Source: Candidatus Rokuibacteriota bacterium
GTDB taxonomy: Bacteria > Methylomirabilota > Methylomirabilia > Rokubacteriales > CSP1-6
DNA length: 42,584 nt
Reading direction: 5' to 3'
Assembly: GCA_003220495.1 (NCBI GenBank)
Contig: QHSP01000062.1
Coordinates: forward strand, 1 to 42,584
Shown here: positions 16,322 to 23,639 of the stretch, piece after piece
Numbering within the stretch: the first letter of the stretch is position 1
How the letters are laid out: each line of letters starts with the position of its first letter
Translations under genes and position numbers: made by a program
The notes under the pieces: generated by a model
Seen by the model: only the letters and a program-made list of their open reading frames with translations
What the model was told of the DNA's origin: nothing
Database searches by the model: none

Positions 16322-17575
16322 GTGAGCCGGCCTGCCGCCGCGGAGCTTTCCGCGACTACGAAGTTCGGCGCCCTTTACCACCGGGACTACCGCAACTACT
16401 TCCTGCTGGCGCTCGTCGGCATGACGGCCGAGAGCATCGAGCACGTCGCCAGCTACTGGGTCATCTTCGAGTCGTTCCACTCGCCGACGCTCGGCGGCTT
16501 CGCCGTCATCAGCCACTGGGTTCCGTTCCTCGTCTTCTCCGTCTACGCGGGTGCTCTCGCCGACCGCTTCGATTGCCGCAAGCTCATCCAGGCGGCGCAG
16601 GGCCTGTTGATGCTCGCGTCGCTCGCGTGGGGCCTGCTCTTCCTGACGGGCACCTTGCGGGGCTGGCACGCCGCCGCGCTCCTCATGGTCCATGGCATGG
16701 CCGGCGTAATCGTGTCGCCGCCGATTCAGCTCATCGTCCATGACATCGTCGGGCCGGAGCATCTCGCGAGCGCGATCCGACTCAACGCCATCAGCCGCTA
16801 CGTCTCCATGCTGATAGGGCCCGCCGTGGGCGGCGCCCTCATGCTCGCCCTCGGACCAGGTGCGACGCTGCTTCTCAACGTGCTCCTGTACCTGCCGCTC
16901 ACCCTCTACTTGTTCCGTCTGCCGTACACGGGACACGGAAACGCGGGCGGCGAATCGCGGCGGGCGCCGCGCTTGAGCCTCGCGGAAGCGTGGCAGCTCC
17001 TGGGCGAGGTGCGCTCGGACCCGCGGATCATCCGGATGATGGTGCTCGCGGGCGCGACGTCATTCTTCGTCGGGACGGCGTTCCAGGCCCAGATGCCGGA
17101 GTACGCGCACCAGCACGGCTCCGACGAGGCCGACGTCTGGTACACGGTACTGTTCAGCGCCAACGCCGCCGGCGCCGTGATCGGAGCGGTTATTCTCGAA
17201 ACCGTCGCGGTCCTGCAAGGCGGCGTGCGCGCAGCGATCGTGTGCGCGGCGATCTGGGGCGCGGTCATGGCGATCTTCCCGTTCGTCCACGGCTACGCCG
17301 CGGCCGTGACGGTCCTGGTGCTCGCCGGCGTCTTCAACATCGCCTACACGTCGATGGCGCAGGCGGTCGTTCAGATCCTGGCGCCACCCAATCTGCGGGG
17401 CCGCGTGGTCGGGCTGTTCAACACCTCGATGCTCGGGCTTCGGGCCGGCAGCGGCGTGACGGTCGGCGTCCTCGGCGCGGTGATCGGCGTCGAGCTCTCG
17501 CTGACTTTGAGCGCCGTCGTTGTGGTGGCGATCGCCCTCGGCCTCCTGGCCGCGGACGTCGGACGTCGTCAGTAA
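16322..17575 (+). CDS. MFS transporter (MFS_3/efflux-like)
   Basis: The 417-residue membrane protein has about 12 transmembrane segments. A typical loop 2-3 motif (GALADRFDCRKLI) follows the second segment, and the central hydrophilic loop is at about 200-225. The pattern resembles the MFS_3/enterobactin-exporter-like group; the substrate is unknown. The GTG at 16322 lies 38 bases after the MetE-like stop, with AGGTAGGA upstream. The last seven bases, including the stop codon, overlap the end of the convergent aminotransferase. Confidence 0.85.
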   Translation: MSRPAAAELSATTKFGALYHRDYRNYFLLALVGMTAESIEHVASYWVIFESFHSPTLGGFAVISHWVPFLVFSVYAGALADRFDCRKLIQAAQGLLMLASLAWGLLFLTGTLRGWHAAALLMVHGMAGVIVSPPIQLIVHDIVGPEHLASAIRLNAISRYVSMLIGPAVGGALMLALGPGATLLLNVLLYLPLTLYLFRLPYTGHGNAGGESRRAPRLSLAEAWQLLGEVRSDPRIIRMMVLAGATSFFVGTAFQAQMPEYAHQHGSDEADVWYTVLFSANAAGAVIGAVILETVAVLQGGVRAAIVCAAIWGAVMAIFPFVHGYAAAVTVLVLAGVFNIAYTSMAQAVVQILAPPNLRGRVVGLFNTSMLGLRAGSGVTVGVLGAVIGVELSLTLSAVVVVAIALGLLAADVGRRQ

Positions 17576-18558
17576 GGCACCTCGATCAGGCGGTCGCGCG
17601 CCGAGCGCATGTCCTCCTGCAGCAGCTCGCGGAGCGCGCGGGCGATAGCGCCGGGCTTCCCGTCGCCGATCGGCTTCTGATCCCATTCGACGATCGGCGC
17701 GACCTTGACCGAGCTGCCGATCAGCAGCATCTCTCGGGCGGCCCGCGCCTCGGCCACCGGGATGTCGCACACCTGGATGCCCTTGAGGAGATTCCGCGTC
17801 TGCAGCGCGGTCGCCAGCTCGAGCAGGCGCAGCGAGGTGCAGCCCGACAGGATGTGATCGAACTTCGGGTGCTTCAAGGTACCGTCGGTCGTGAAAAACG
17901 CCACGTTCATGTTCGAGCTCTCGCCCACGTTCCCGGCCTCGTCGATGAAGACGCCGTTGTCGACGCCGCGCTCCTGTGCCTCCATCTGCATGAGGACGTT
18001 GGGGAGATAGTTCACGCTCTTGGTCACGGCGTAGAGGGGCGGCTTGATCGGGTACGTCGTGGTCATCACGCGAAGCCCCTGCGTGTACCACGTCTCGGGA
18101 TAGGCGAGCCCCGCCGAGATCATCACGAAGAAGCCGGGCTCGGCACCGGCGGCCGGCGCCAGACCGAGACTTCCCGGCCCTGCCGAGGCCCAGTAGCGGA
18201 TCGAGCCCTCGCGCCGCCCGCTCGCGGCCGTGGTGCGCACGATGATGTCGCGCATCTCGTCCCGTGACGGGAGCGTAAGCCTCGAGTTGCGCGCGGAGCG
18301 GACGAACCGATCCAGATGCGCCTCGAGGTCATAGATCTTGCCGGCCTCGATCGCCGCGGTGTCGAAGATGCCGTGCCCGCGGTGCACCATGTGGTCGTCG
18401 AACGGAACGACCATGAGCGCGGGGTCGGTCACGATCCCGCCGAGCTGGCTGGAGTAGAACGCCCAGTACTTCACCGGCTGCCGGGTCCGGAGCGCCTGAA
18501 GCCCTGCGATCACATCATCCGTCGTCAACTTCTTCAGCGTGTTCGTCGCCACGGCCAT
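17569..18558 (-). CDS. class IV PLP-dependent aminotransferase (branched-chain type)
   Basis: The 329-residue product has the fold-type IV signatures HRGHGIFDTAAIEAGKIYDL (59-78), the PLP lysine Lys180 in AVTKSVNYLPNVLMQMEA, and Glu213 in GNVGESSNMNVAFF. The family covers branched-chain, D-amino acid and aminodeoxychorismate enzymes; BCAT-like is most probable but the substrate is not proven. The ATG at 18558 is preferred over the frame start at 18615 because a GAGGGGGGC ribosome site precedes it and the extra 19 residues look non-coding. Its 3' end overlaps the MFS gene tail to tail by seven bases. Confidence 0.88.
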   Translation of the reverse strand: MAVATNTLKKLTTDDVIAGLQALRTRQPVKYWAFYSSQLGGIVTDPALMVVPFDDHMVHRGHGIFDTAAIEAGKIYDLEAHLDRFVRSARNSRLTLPSRDEMRDIIVRTTAASGRREGSIRYWASAGPGSLGLAPAAGAEPGFFVMISAGLAYPETWYTQGLRVMTTTYPIKPPLYAVTKSVNYLPNVLMQMEAQERGVDNGVFIDEAGNVGESSNMNVAFFTTDGTLKHPKFDHILSGCTSLRLLELATALQTRNLLKGIQVCDIPVAEARAAREMLLIGSSVKVAPIVEWDQKPIGDGKPGAIARALRELLQEDMRSARDRLIEVPY

Positions 18559-18765
18559 GAATGCCCCCCTCGAATCGTGCTTACCAGCGCAATCGTTAAG
18601 ACGCAAATGTACCACCTCGGCCTAGGCGGGTGGCGCGCGCAATCCGCGATTCGAACCGGTGGGGGGCAGGCCATCTGGCTCGGGGCCCTCGCGTGGCGCC
18701 AGCACGCCCACGGAACGGCGCCCCCGAACGGGAGCCGACCACCAGGCGGATTTTTTCGTTCATTT

Positions 18766-18793
18766 GCAACCATCCGCGGGGCTTCGGCGACTA
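18766..18793 (+). promoter_or_regulatory. putative ECF-sigma-type autoregulatory promoter
   Basis: GCAACC (18766-18771), a 16-base spacer and CGACTA (18788-18793) resemble the ECF pattern of an AAC-containing -35 and a CGTC-like -10. The expected start site near 18800 gives a leader of about ten bases to the sigma factor ATG at 18810. ECF sigma genes often carry their own target promoter; the match is suggestive only. Confidence 0.35.
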
Positions 18794-18809
18794 TAGGGCG
18801 ACGAGGGTC

Positions 18810-19991
18810 ATGGACCAGGACGACGGCGCGATCGTCGACCGAGTGCTCGCCGGTGACCGGGATGCCTTCGGGATCCTGATCGACCGGCATCGCGGGGGCG
18901 CGACACGCTTCGCGTTGCGCATCCTCCGCGGGCGCGCCGACGCCGAAGACGTGGTGCAGGAGGCGTGGCTCCACGCGTTCCTCGAGCTCGCAGAGCTCCG
19001 GGCGCGCGACCGCTTCGTCGCCTGGCTGCTCGGCATCGTCATGAACCTCGCAAAAACCCGGCTGCGCGCCCGGCGGGAAACGCCGGTCGAGGACTGGGCC
19101 GGTGGGCGGGCGATCCGCGAATTCGTGTGGATGGACGCCGAGCCGACGCCCGAGGCCCGACAGGAAGCACATGAGCTGCACGACCGCATCTGGAGCGCGC
19201 TTGGCGCGTTGCCGCAGGAGCAGCAGGAGACCGTACAGCTGCATTACGTGGATGGATTGCGTGTGTGGGAGATCGCCGCGCTCGTCGGCGTGCCTGCCGG
19301 CACGGTGAAGGCGCGACTGCATCGGGCGCGCGGCCGACTCCGGCGGACGCTGGCCGCGGAGCTGGGCGTCCCGCTCCACGCTGGTGGACGCCGTCAGGAG
19401 GAGCAGATGATTCCGGTCACGGTCGACGACTTGATCTTTCGTGTCCCGAAGGAAGGCGAAATTCGGTATCTCCAGGTCCCCGAATGGCGGCCGGCCAACG
19501 TCGGCCCGCTGCGCGTCATTCTCCTCAAGGAGCGTGAGGGGCAGCGCGCGCTGCCGATCTGGGTCGGCGCCGTCGAAGGCGACGCCATCGCGCTGGCGCT
19601 GGCGGGCATTGGGACGCCGCGGCCGATGTCGCTCTCGCTGATGTACCGGGTGCTCGGCGAGGCGGACATCACGATCGAGCGCGTCGTGGTCACCGCGCTG
19701 CGCGACAACATCTTCTACGCAACCCTGACCCTGAAGATCGGCGGCAAGGCCCACGAGATCGACGCCCGGCCCAGTGATGCGATCACCCTGGCGCTGTACG
19801 CGGGCGCGCCCGTGTTCGTCACGCCCGCGATGCTCGAGCTGCCGACCGTCGTGCATGCGCCGGACGCGCTGCCCGCGCTGGAGATCCACACCGAGCGGGC
19901 GCGGATCGAGAAGGACCGCCCGGTGGAGGACCCGCCGATGGAGTGGCGCAGCTTCCGCTCGTTGCCGGACCCGCGAACCGCGCCGCGCTGA
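18810..19991 (+). CDS. ECF sigma factor fused to a bifunctional nuclease (DUF151) domain
   Basis: One uninterrupted 393-residue frame carries two normally separate proteins. Residues about 7-90 are sigma-70 region 2 (AFGILIDRHRGG, DAEDVVQEAWLHAF) and about 125-185 are region 4 (LGALPQEQQETVQLHYVDGL, then the helix-turn-helix WEIAALVGVPAGTVKARLHR). Residues about 200-345 are a bifunctional nuclease domain (PIWVGAVEGDAIALAL at 249-264, ARPSDAITLALYAGAPVFV at 319-337), known in other proteins for DNase/RNase activity. The linker contains an in-frame ATG (19407, Met200) behind AGGAGGAG, so a free nuclease domain may also be made. The start at 18810 follows GAGGG at only two bases. No anti-sigma gene is beside it; the nuclease domain occupies that place. 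Confidence 0.85.
   Translation: MDQDDGAIVDRVLAGDRDAFGILIDRHRGGATRFALRILRGRADAEDVVQEAWLHAFLELAELRARDRFVAWLLGIVMNLAKTRLRARRETPVEDWAGGRAIREFVWMDAEPTPEARQEAHELHDRIWSALGALPQEQQETVQLHYVDGLRVWEIAALVGVPAGTVKARLHRARGRLRRTLAAELGVPLHAGGRRQEEQMIPVTVDDLIFRVPKEGEIRYLQVPEWRPANVGPLRVILLKEREGQRALPIWVGAVEGDAIALALAGIGTPRPMSLSLMYRVLGEADITIERVVVTALRDNIFYATLTLKIGGKAHEIDARPSDAITLALYAGAPVFVTPAMLELPTVVHAPDALPALEIHTERARIEKDRPVEDPPMEWRSFRSLPDPRTAPR
19396..19409 (+). promoter_or_regulatory. internal ribosome binding site and ATG for a free nuclease domain
   Basis: AGGAGGAG (19396-19403) lies with ideal spacing before an in-frame ATG at 19407, exactly at the border between the sigma and DUF151 domains. The remnant looks like the junction of two formerly overlapping genes, or a dual-start gene that makes both the fusion and a 194-residue nuclease. 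Confidence 0.5.
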
Positions 19992-20085
19992 TCCGTCGCA
20001 CCTGTCATACCATTCAGGGGGCGCCCATCCGGCTCGCGAGGAGCGGGCCAGATGGGTTTCGAGTTCAGCGAGACGAGCCCCCGAT

Positions 20086-20577
20086 TTAGATCAAGAACGC
20101 CAGATTCGGCAGTGGCTCCGCCGCGTTCACGAGCACAACCTTCTTGCGGCACATCTTCAGCTCGCCCCCGACCCGCCGGAGCCGATGCGTCGTGCGCCCG
20201 ACCCACCAGTGCATCTCGCGCTTGGCCTGGATCGCGAGCTCCGCGAGGGCGAAGTTCGACTCGACGACTAGCTCGCCGTTGTCGGCGGGCGCGGCTTCGA
20301 TGTTCGACACGAGCCGGCGCATGAGCGACGCCGGCTCCTGGCTGTAGCGGTAGCCGGTCTGCAGCAGCTTGATCCGCGTCTCGAGGCGGCCGCGGTTGTC
20401 GTAGATGTGCGAGATGTGCTTGTCCGGGTCGGCGCCGGGATCGGTCGTCGCCGGCATCCAGTAGACGCCGTCGTCGGTCCACAGCGCCAGCCATTCGGCG
20501 TAGCGCGCCTCGTCGGCCAGACGCGCTTCTCGGTAGACGAACTCGACTACGGCTCGGTACTCGGTGTCGGAGAGCAT
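20086..20577 (-). CDS. aromatic-ring-hydroxylating dioxygenase beta subunit
   Basis: The 163-residue protein of the small-subunit family (cystatin-like, NTF2 fold) has VEFVYREARLADEARYAEWLALW-type helices (about 10-32), DDGVYWMP, HIYDNRGRLETRI and a C-terminal RKKVVLVNAAE strand. It forms a structural alpha3beta3 complex with the Rieske subunit encoded directly upstream (15-base gap) and is the last gene of the minus-strand operon. The ATG at 20577 has only a weak ribosome site, so translational coupling is likely. Confidence 0.9.
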   Translation of the reverse strand: MLSDTEYRAVVEFVYREARLADEARYAEWLALWTDDGVYWMPATTDPGADPDKHISHIYDNRGRLETRIKLLQTGYRYSQEPASLMRRLVSNIEAAPADNGELVVESNFALAELAIQAKREMHWWVGRTTHRLRRVGGELKMCRKKVVLVNAAEPLPNLAFLI

Positions 20578-20592
20578 CGGGCGCTGGAGCGA

Positions 20593-21858
20593 CTACGCTT
20601 CCGTCATCACCGTCCGGTAGTGGCGCCAGAGCGCGCGATTCGTCGTCTCGTCAGTGACGTGGGAGACGGTGCGGCCCTCGGCGTCGACCCGCTCACGGTT
20701 CAGGCCGCGGCCGAGCTCGAGCCACGCGACGGTGCGCGCGTGCAGGCCGAGCTGGTTGCGAGCCGCGACCGTCAGGTCCTCGGGCATGAGAAACGACGCG
20801 GGCCCCATCCCCGCCTCCGCCATGCGCAGCAAGCGGCTATTGAACTCCGGAACGCCCTTCAAGAACATCGGCGTATGCCAGTGCACGCACTCCTCGACGC
20901 CTAGGGGCTCGACGATCGCGATGTTGGTCTCGCCGAGGAACAGATTTGGAAAGATGAGCGCGTGCGCCGGGCCTTCCAGGATGCGCCGACGCGCCAGATC
21001 CGTACCATCGCGGCGCTCGAGCGCGGCCACGAACTCGGTCACGGCCGATCCCGAGGCGCCGCCCAGCCACTCGAACGGGCCCTGATAGCCGGGCGACCAG
21101 TCGATCTCCATGTGGCCGTTGCCCCAGTCGCGTACGACGGCCTTGATCGCCTTCTCCTCCCCGACGACGCGCTGGTACTGCGTGCGCACGGTGCTGAAGA
21201 GCGCGCGGTGGACGAAGCCGAGATGGTAGCCGTCGCTGTCGTTCTCGGGCAGCGCCTTCCAGTTGGCGGCGCAGTGGTGCTTCACCCATCCGGCGGTCAG
21301 CTCGACCGCTCCGGCGGGGGACAGATCGCACGAGCGGTCGAACAGCTTCGTGGCAGAGCCGAGATGCTCCGAGAGCGGAATGCCCGTTGGGCTCAGGCTG
21401 GCAAAGACGAAGCCGCGGTAGCTCGACACCCGCGGCGCGCGCGCGAGCCCGTGGGTGCTCTTGTCGAACGCCGTATAGCCGCCGGGATAGGGCACCCCGA
21501 GCAGCGCGCCCGAGACGTCGTACGTCCAGCCGTGATACGGGCAGGTGAACGTTCGCGCGTGACCGCGGTCGGCCGGACACACCATCGTCCCGCGGTGCAT
21601 GCAGCGGTTGACGAACACGGCGACCGCGCCATCGGTGCCGCGCACCATGATGACGGGCTCGGTGCCTATCCGGCGCGTGACGAAGTCGCCGGCGCCGGGG
21701 ATCTCGCTGTCGTGGCCGACGAAGACCCAGCCGCGGCGGAAGATCCGTTCCATCTCGTCGTCGAAGATGCGCGGATCGGTGTAGAGCGAGGCGTGGATGC
21801 GGTCGTCCTGCACGAGCGCCTTGTAGTCGATAGACGGTGCGGGCGAGAGCGACGACAT
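20593..21858 (-). CDS. Rieske ring-hydroxylating dioxygenase alpha subunit
   Basis: The 421-residue catalytic subunit has the Rieske 2Fe-2S site NRCMHRG (Cys86, His88) and CPYHGW (Cys106, His109). The mononuclear iron site is in ENDSDGYHLGFVH (His212, His217), with Asp209 as the electron-transfer bridge. Such enzymes add O2 to aromatic rings using NADH through a reductase; no reductase or ferredoxin gene is in this operon. It follows the alpha/beta hydrolase by 13 bases and precedes the beta subunit. The specific aromatic substrate cannot be read from sequence. Confidence 0.95.
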   Translation of the reverse strand: MSSLSPAPSIDYKALVQDDRIHASLYTDPRIFDDEMERIFRRGWVFVGHDSEIPGAGDFVTRRIGTEPVIMVRGTDGAVAVFVNRCMHRGTMVCPADRGHARTFTCPYHGWTYDVSGALLGVPYPGGYTAFDKSTHGLARAPRVSSYRGFVFASLSPTGIPLSEHLGSATKLFDRSCDLSPAGAVELTAGWVKHHCAANWKALPENDSDGYHLGFVHRALFSTVRTQYQRVVGEEKAIKAVVRDWGNGHMEIDWSPGYQGPFEWLGGASGSAVTEFVAALERRDGTDLARRRILEGPAHALIFPNLFLGETNIAIVEPLGVEECVHWHTPMFLKGVPEFNSRLLRMAEAGMGPASFLMPEDLTVAARNQLGLHARTVAWLELGRGLNRERVDAEGRTVSHVTDETTNRALWRHYRTVMTEA

Positions 21859-21871
21859 CTCGTTTACTCTA

Positions 21872-22675
21872 TCACCTCGCCCCCGTCGCTCCCGCCGTCA
21901 GGAACGGCGCCGCGAGCTCGACGAACAGCTCCGGCGTCTCGACCGCCATGAAGTGTCCCGAGCTCGCTTCGATGTATTTCGCTCCGGGGATCTGCGAGCC
22001 GACCTTGGTCACCATGGCCGGCGTACGAATCCCGTCGTGCGTGCAGCCGATCACCAGGGTCGGCGCCGTGATCCTCGCCAGGTCCGCGCTCAAATCGAAC
22101 GCGGGATTCGTCGACATCCTCAAGATCGCCGCCATCGCTTCGGGATCGTTCGCGAGCCAGCGCCGGCGAAAGCGGTCGAAGCGAGAGCGATCGAGCGCGC
22201 GCATGACTTCCGGATACGAGGCGGCGAGGCTCCCCGGCTCGACCGCGCGGACTCCGCCGCGCTCGATCTCGTCGATGCGCTTGCGCGCGGCCGCGGGATT
22301 GGCGTTGGCCCACGTCGCCGGGCTGGCGGCGACGATCCGGCCGACGCGCGCCGGATGGCGTCCCGCACACGCGAGCGCGATGGCCGCGCCCATCGCGCAG
22401 CCGATCAGGTGCACCGGTCCGGTGATCCGGAGCGCGTCGAGCAGCGCGACCAGATCGGCCACGATCCCGTCCATCGTGATGACCCGCGTTTTCTCCGACA
22501 TTCCGAAGCCCCGCTGGTCGTAGCGCAGGACGCGGAACTGGCGCTGAAGGGCTGCCAGCGCGTCGTCCCAGCTCTCGATGCAGCCCCCGACCTCGTGGAT
22601 CGCCACAACGGTCTCACGACCGCCGCCGCCAAGGTCGTATCGAAGACTCGCCCCGTTCGCCTCGATCCAATCCAT
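21872..22675 (-). CDS. alpha/beta hydrolase with a cysteine nucleophile
   Basis: The 267-residue alpha/beta hydrolase is of the 3-oxoadipate enol-lactonase/meta-cleavage hydrolase type. The nucleophile elbow reads LIGCAMGAAIAL: Cys93 (TGC at 22399-22397) replaces the usual Ser of G-x-S-x-G. The oxyanion region IHEVGG, the acid in GCTHDGIRTP and the catalytic His in SSGHFMAVETPELF are present. Cys is normal in dienelactone hydrolases but unusual in this sub-family. A GGGGGAGC ribosome site precedes the ATG. It sits between the dienelactone hydrolase (28-base gap) and the Rieske alpha subunit, so it probably hydrolyses a ring-cleavage product. Confidence 0.88.
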   Translation of the reverse strand: MDWIEANGASLRYDLGGGGRETVVAIHEVGGCIESWDDALAALQRQFRVLRYDQRGFGMSEKTRVITMDGIVADLVALLDALRITGPVHLIGCAMGAAIALACAGRHPARVGRIVAASPATWANANPAAARKRIDEIERGGVRAVEPGSLAASYPEVMRALDRSRFDRFRRRWLANDPEAMAAILRMSTNPAFDLSADLARITAPTLVIGCTHDGIRTPAMVTKVGSQIPGAKYIEASSGHFMAVETPELFVELAAPFLTAGATGAR

Positions 22676-22703
22676 CGGTCGCGCTCCCCCGCCACGCGCT
22701 GGC

Positions 22704-23477
22704 TTACACCGCGTACGGCGGAATTTGCCGGTGGAACATCGCGAAGATCTGCTCCCAGTCGCGCGCCGCGCCGTGCGGGTCGAAGATGTCGCGGTTGGGC
22801 AGCGCGTAGCCGTGCTGGGCGCCCTCGTGGATCGCGTACCGATAGTCGACCGGGCACGGACGCAAGAGCGCCTCGAGCTCCTTCACCATCGACAGTGGCG
22901 CGTAGGGATCCATCTCGGCGAAGCCGCAATAGAGCTCGCCCCGGAAGTGCTTGGCCAGCAGGTGCGGCGAGTCGGGCGCATCGCTGATCAGGCTCGTGCC
23001 GTGCAGGCTCACCGACGCGGTGACCTGCTCGGGAAAGTGGCCGGCAACGCACAGCACGTGCCGGCCGCCCATGCAGTAGCCGATCGCGCCCACGCCACCC
23101 GGACGCACCGGCTCACCGCGTCCGAGGAAATCCAGGATCGCGCCCGTGTCGTCGACGACCATCTGGTTCGAGAGACGACGCCCCGGCGCGATCACCCGCT
23201 GCCGGCGCTCCGCGTCGAGCGCGTGCAGCGAGATCATCCGGTTCTGGGCGTCGCGAAACTCGTGTCGCACCTTGCCCTGGCGATAGTAGAGATCCGGGAC
23301 CATGCAGTAGTACCCGACGGTGCCGATCCGCCGGGCGATCTCGAACAGCTCCTCGCGCACCCCCCAGATGTCCATGTAGATGATGACCGGGGGAAACGGC
23401 CCGTCCTGCTCCGGATGGGTGACGAACGTCTCCATGCGGCCCGACGGCGTAGGGATCTCGACGAGGCGCTCATTCAT
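22704..23477 (-). CDS. dienelactone hydrolase family protein
   Basis: The 257-residue hydrolase has the DLH triad: Cys135 in AIGYCMGGRH, Asp190 in FAEMDPYAP and His222 in EGAQHGYALPNRD. The family opens lactones from ortho cleavage of (chloro)catechols to maleylacetate-type acids. It is the first gene of the minus-strand operon with the cysteine hydrolase and the Rieske subunits. A TTGACG-N18-TAGTGT promoter lies immediately ahead and would give a leader of about four bases. Confidence 0.92.
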   Translation of the reverse strand: MNERLVEIPTPSGRMETFVTHPEQDGPFPPVIIYMDIWGVREELFEIARRIGTVGYYCMVPDLYYRQGKVRHEFRDAQNRMISLHALDAERRQRVIAPGRRLSNQMVVDDTGAILDFLGRGEPVRPGGVGAIGYCMGGRHVLCVAGHFPEQVTASVSLHGTSLISDAPDSPHLLAKHFRGELYCGFAEMDPYAPLSMVKELEALLRPCPVDYRYAIHEGAQHGYALPNRDIFDPHGAARDWEQIFAMFHRQIPPYAV

Positions 23478-23487
23478 GGTGTCCGTG

Positions 23488-23517
23488 ACACTAAGCCGCA
23501 GCCGACCACGTCGTCAA
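23488..23517 (-). promoter_or_regulatory. putative promoter of the Rieske operon
   Basis: On the minus strand TTGACG (23517 to 23512; five of six) and TAGTGT (23493 to 23488; three of six) are 18 bases apart. The predicted start is about four bases before the dienelactone hydrolase ATG, where no strong ribosome site exists. Confidence 0.35.
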
Positions 23518-23570
23518 GACAGCCCCGGGACGTGGTAGCATGACCGCACTTTTCACTCCGAATTGATCGG

Positions 23571-23623
23571 AGGCGCGCCTCGACCGGCGAGGCCCCAGTC
23601 CCGCGACGGTCTGCGGCGCGCAC
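23571..23623 (+). repeat. 53-bp hairpin repeat, copy A
   Basis: This element matches 32454-32506 at 46 of 53 positions. It folds with an outer stem GCGCGCC (23573-23579) with GGCGCGC (23615-23621) and an inner stem GACCG (23582-23586) with CGGTC (23607-23611). In copy B the inner pair is GGCCG with CGGCC, a compensatory A-T to G-C change at 23583/23610. It ends 16 bases before the LLM gene ATG, just ahead of its ribosome site. Confidence 0.7.
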
Positions 23624-23639
23624 AGCAGGAGAGTCCGCG

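Noticed and set aside
18640-18720. tRNA-like ATTCGAACC box in the gap before the sigma factor
   Set aside because: The flanks do not form a five-pair T-stem, and no acceptor, D or anticodon arms can be drawn on either strand.
23571-23623. Known riboswitch class for the 53-bp hairpin
   Set aside because: I could not match it to any riboswitch core I know, and the two copies are oriented oppositely relative to their downstream genes.
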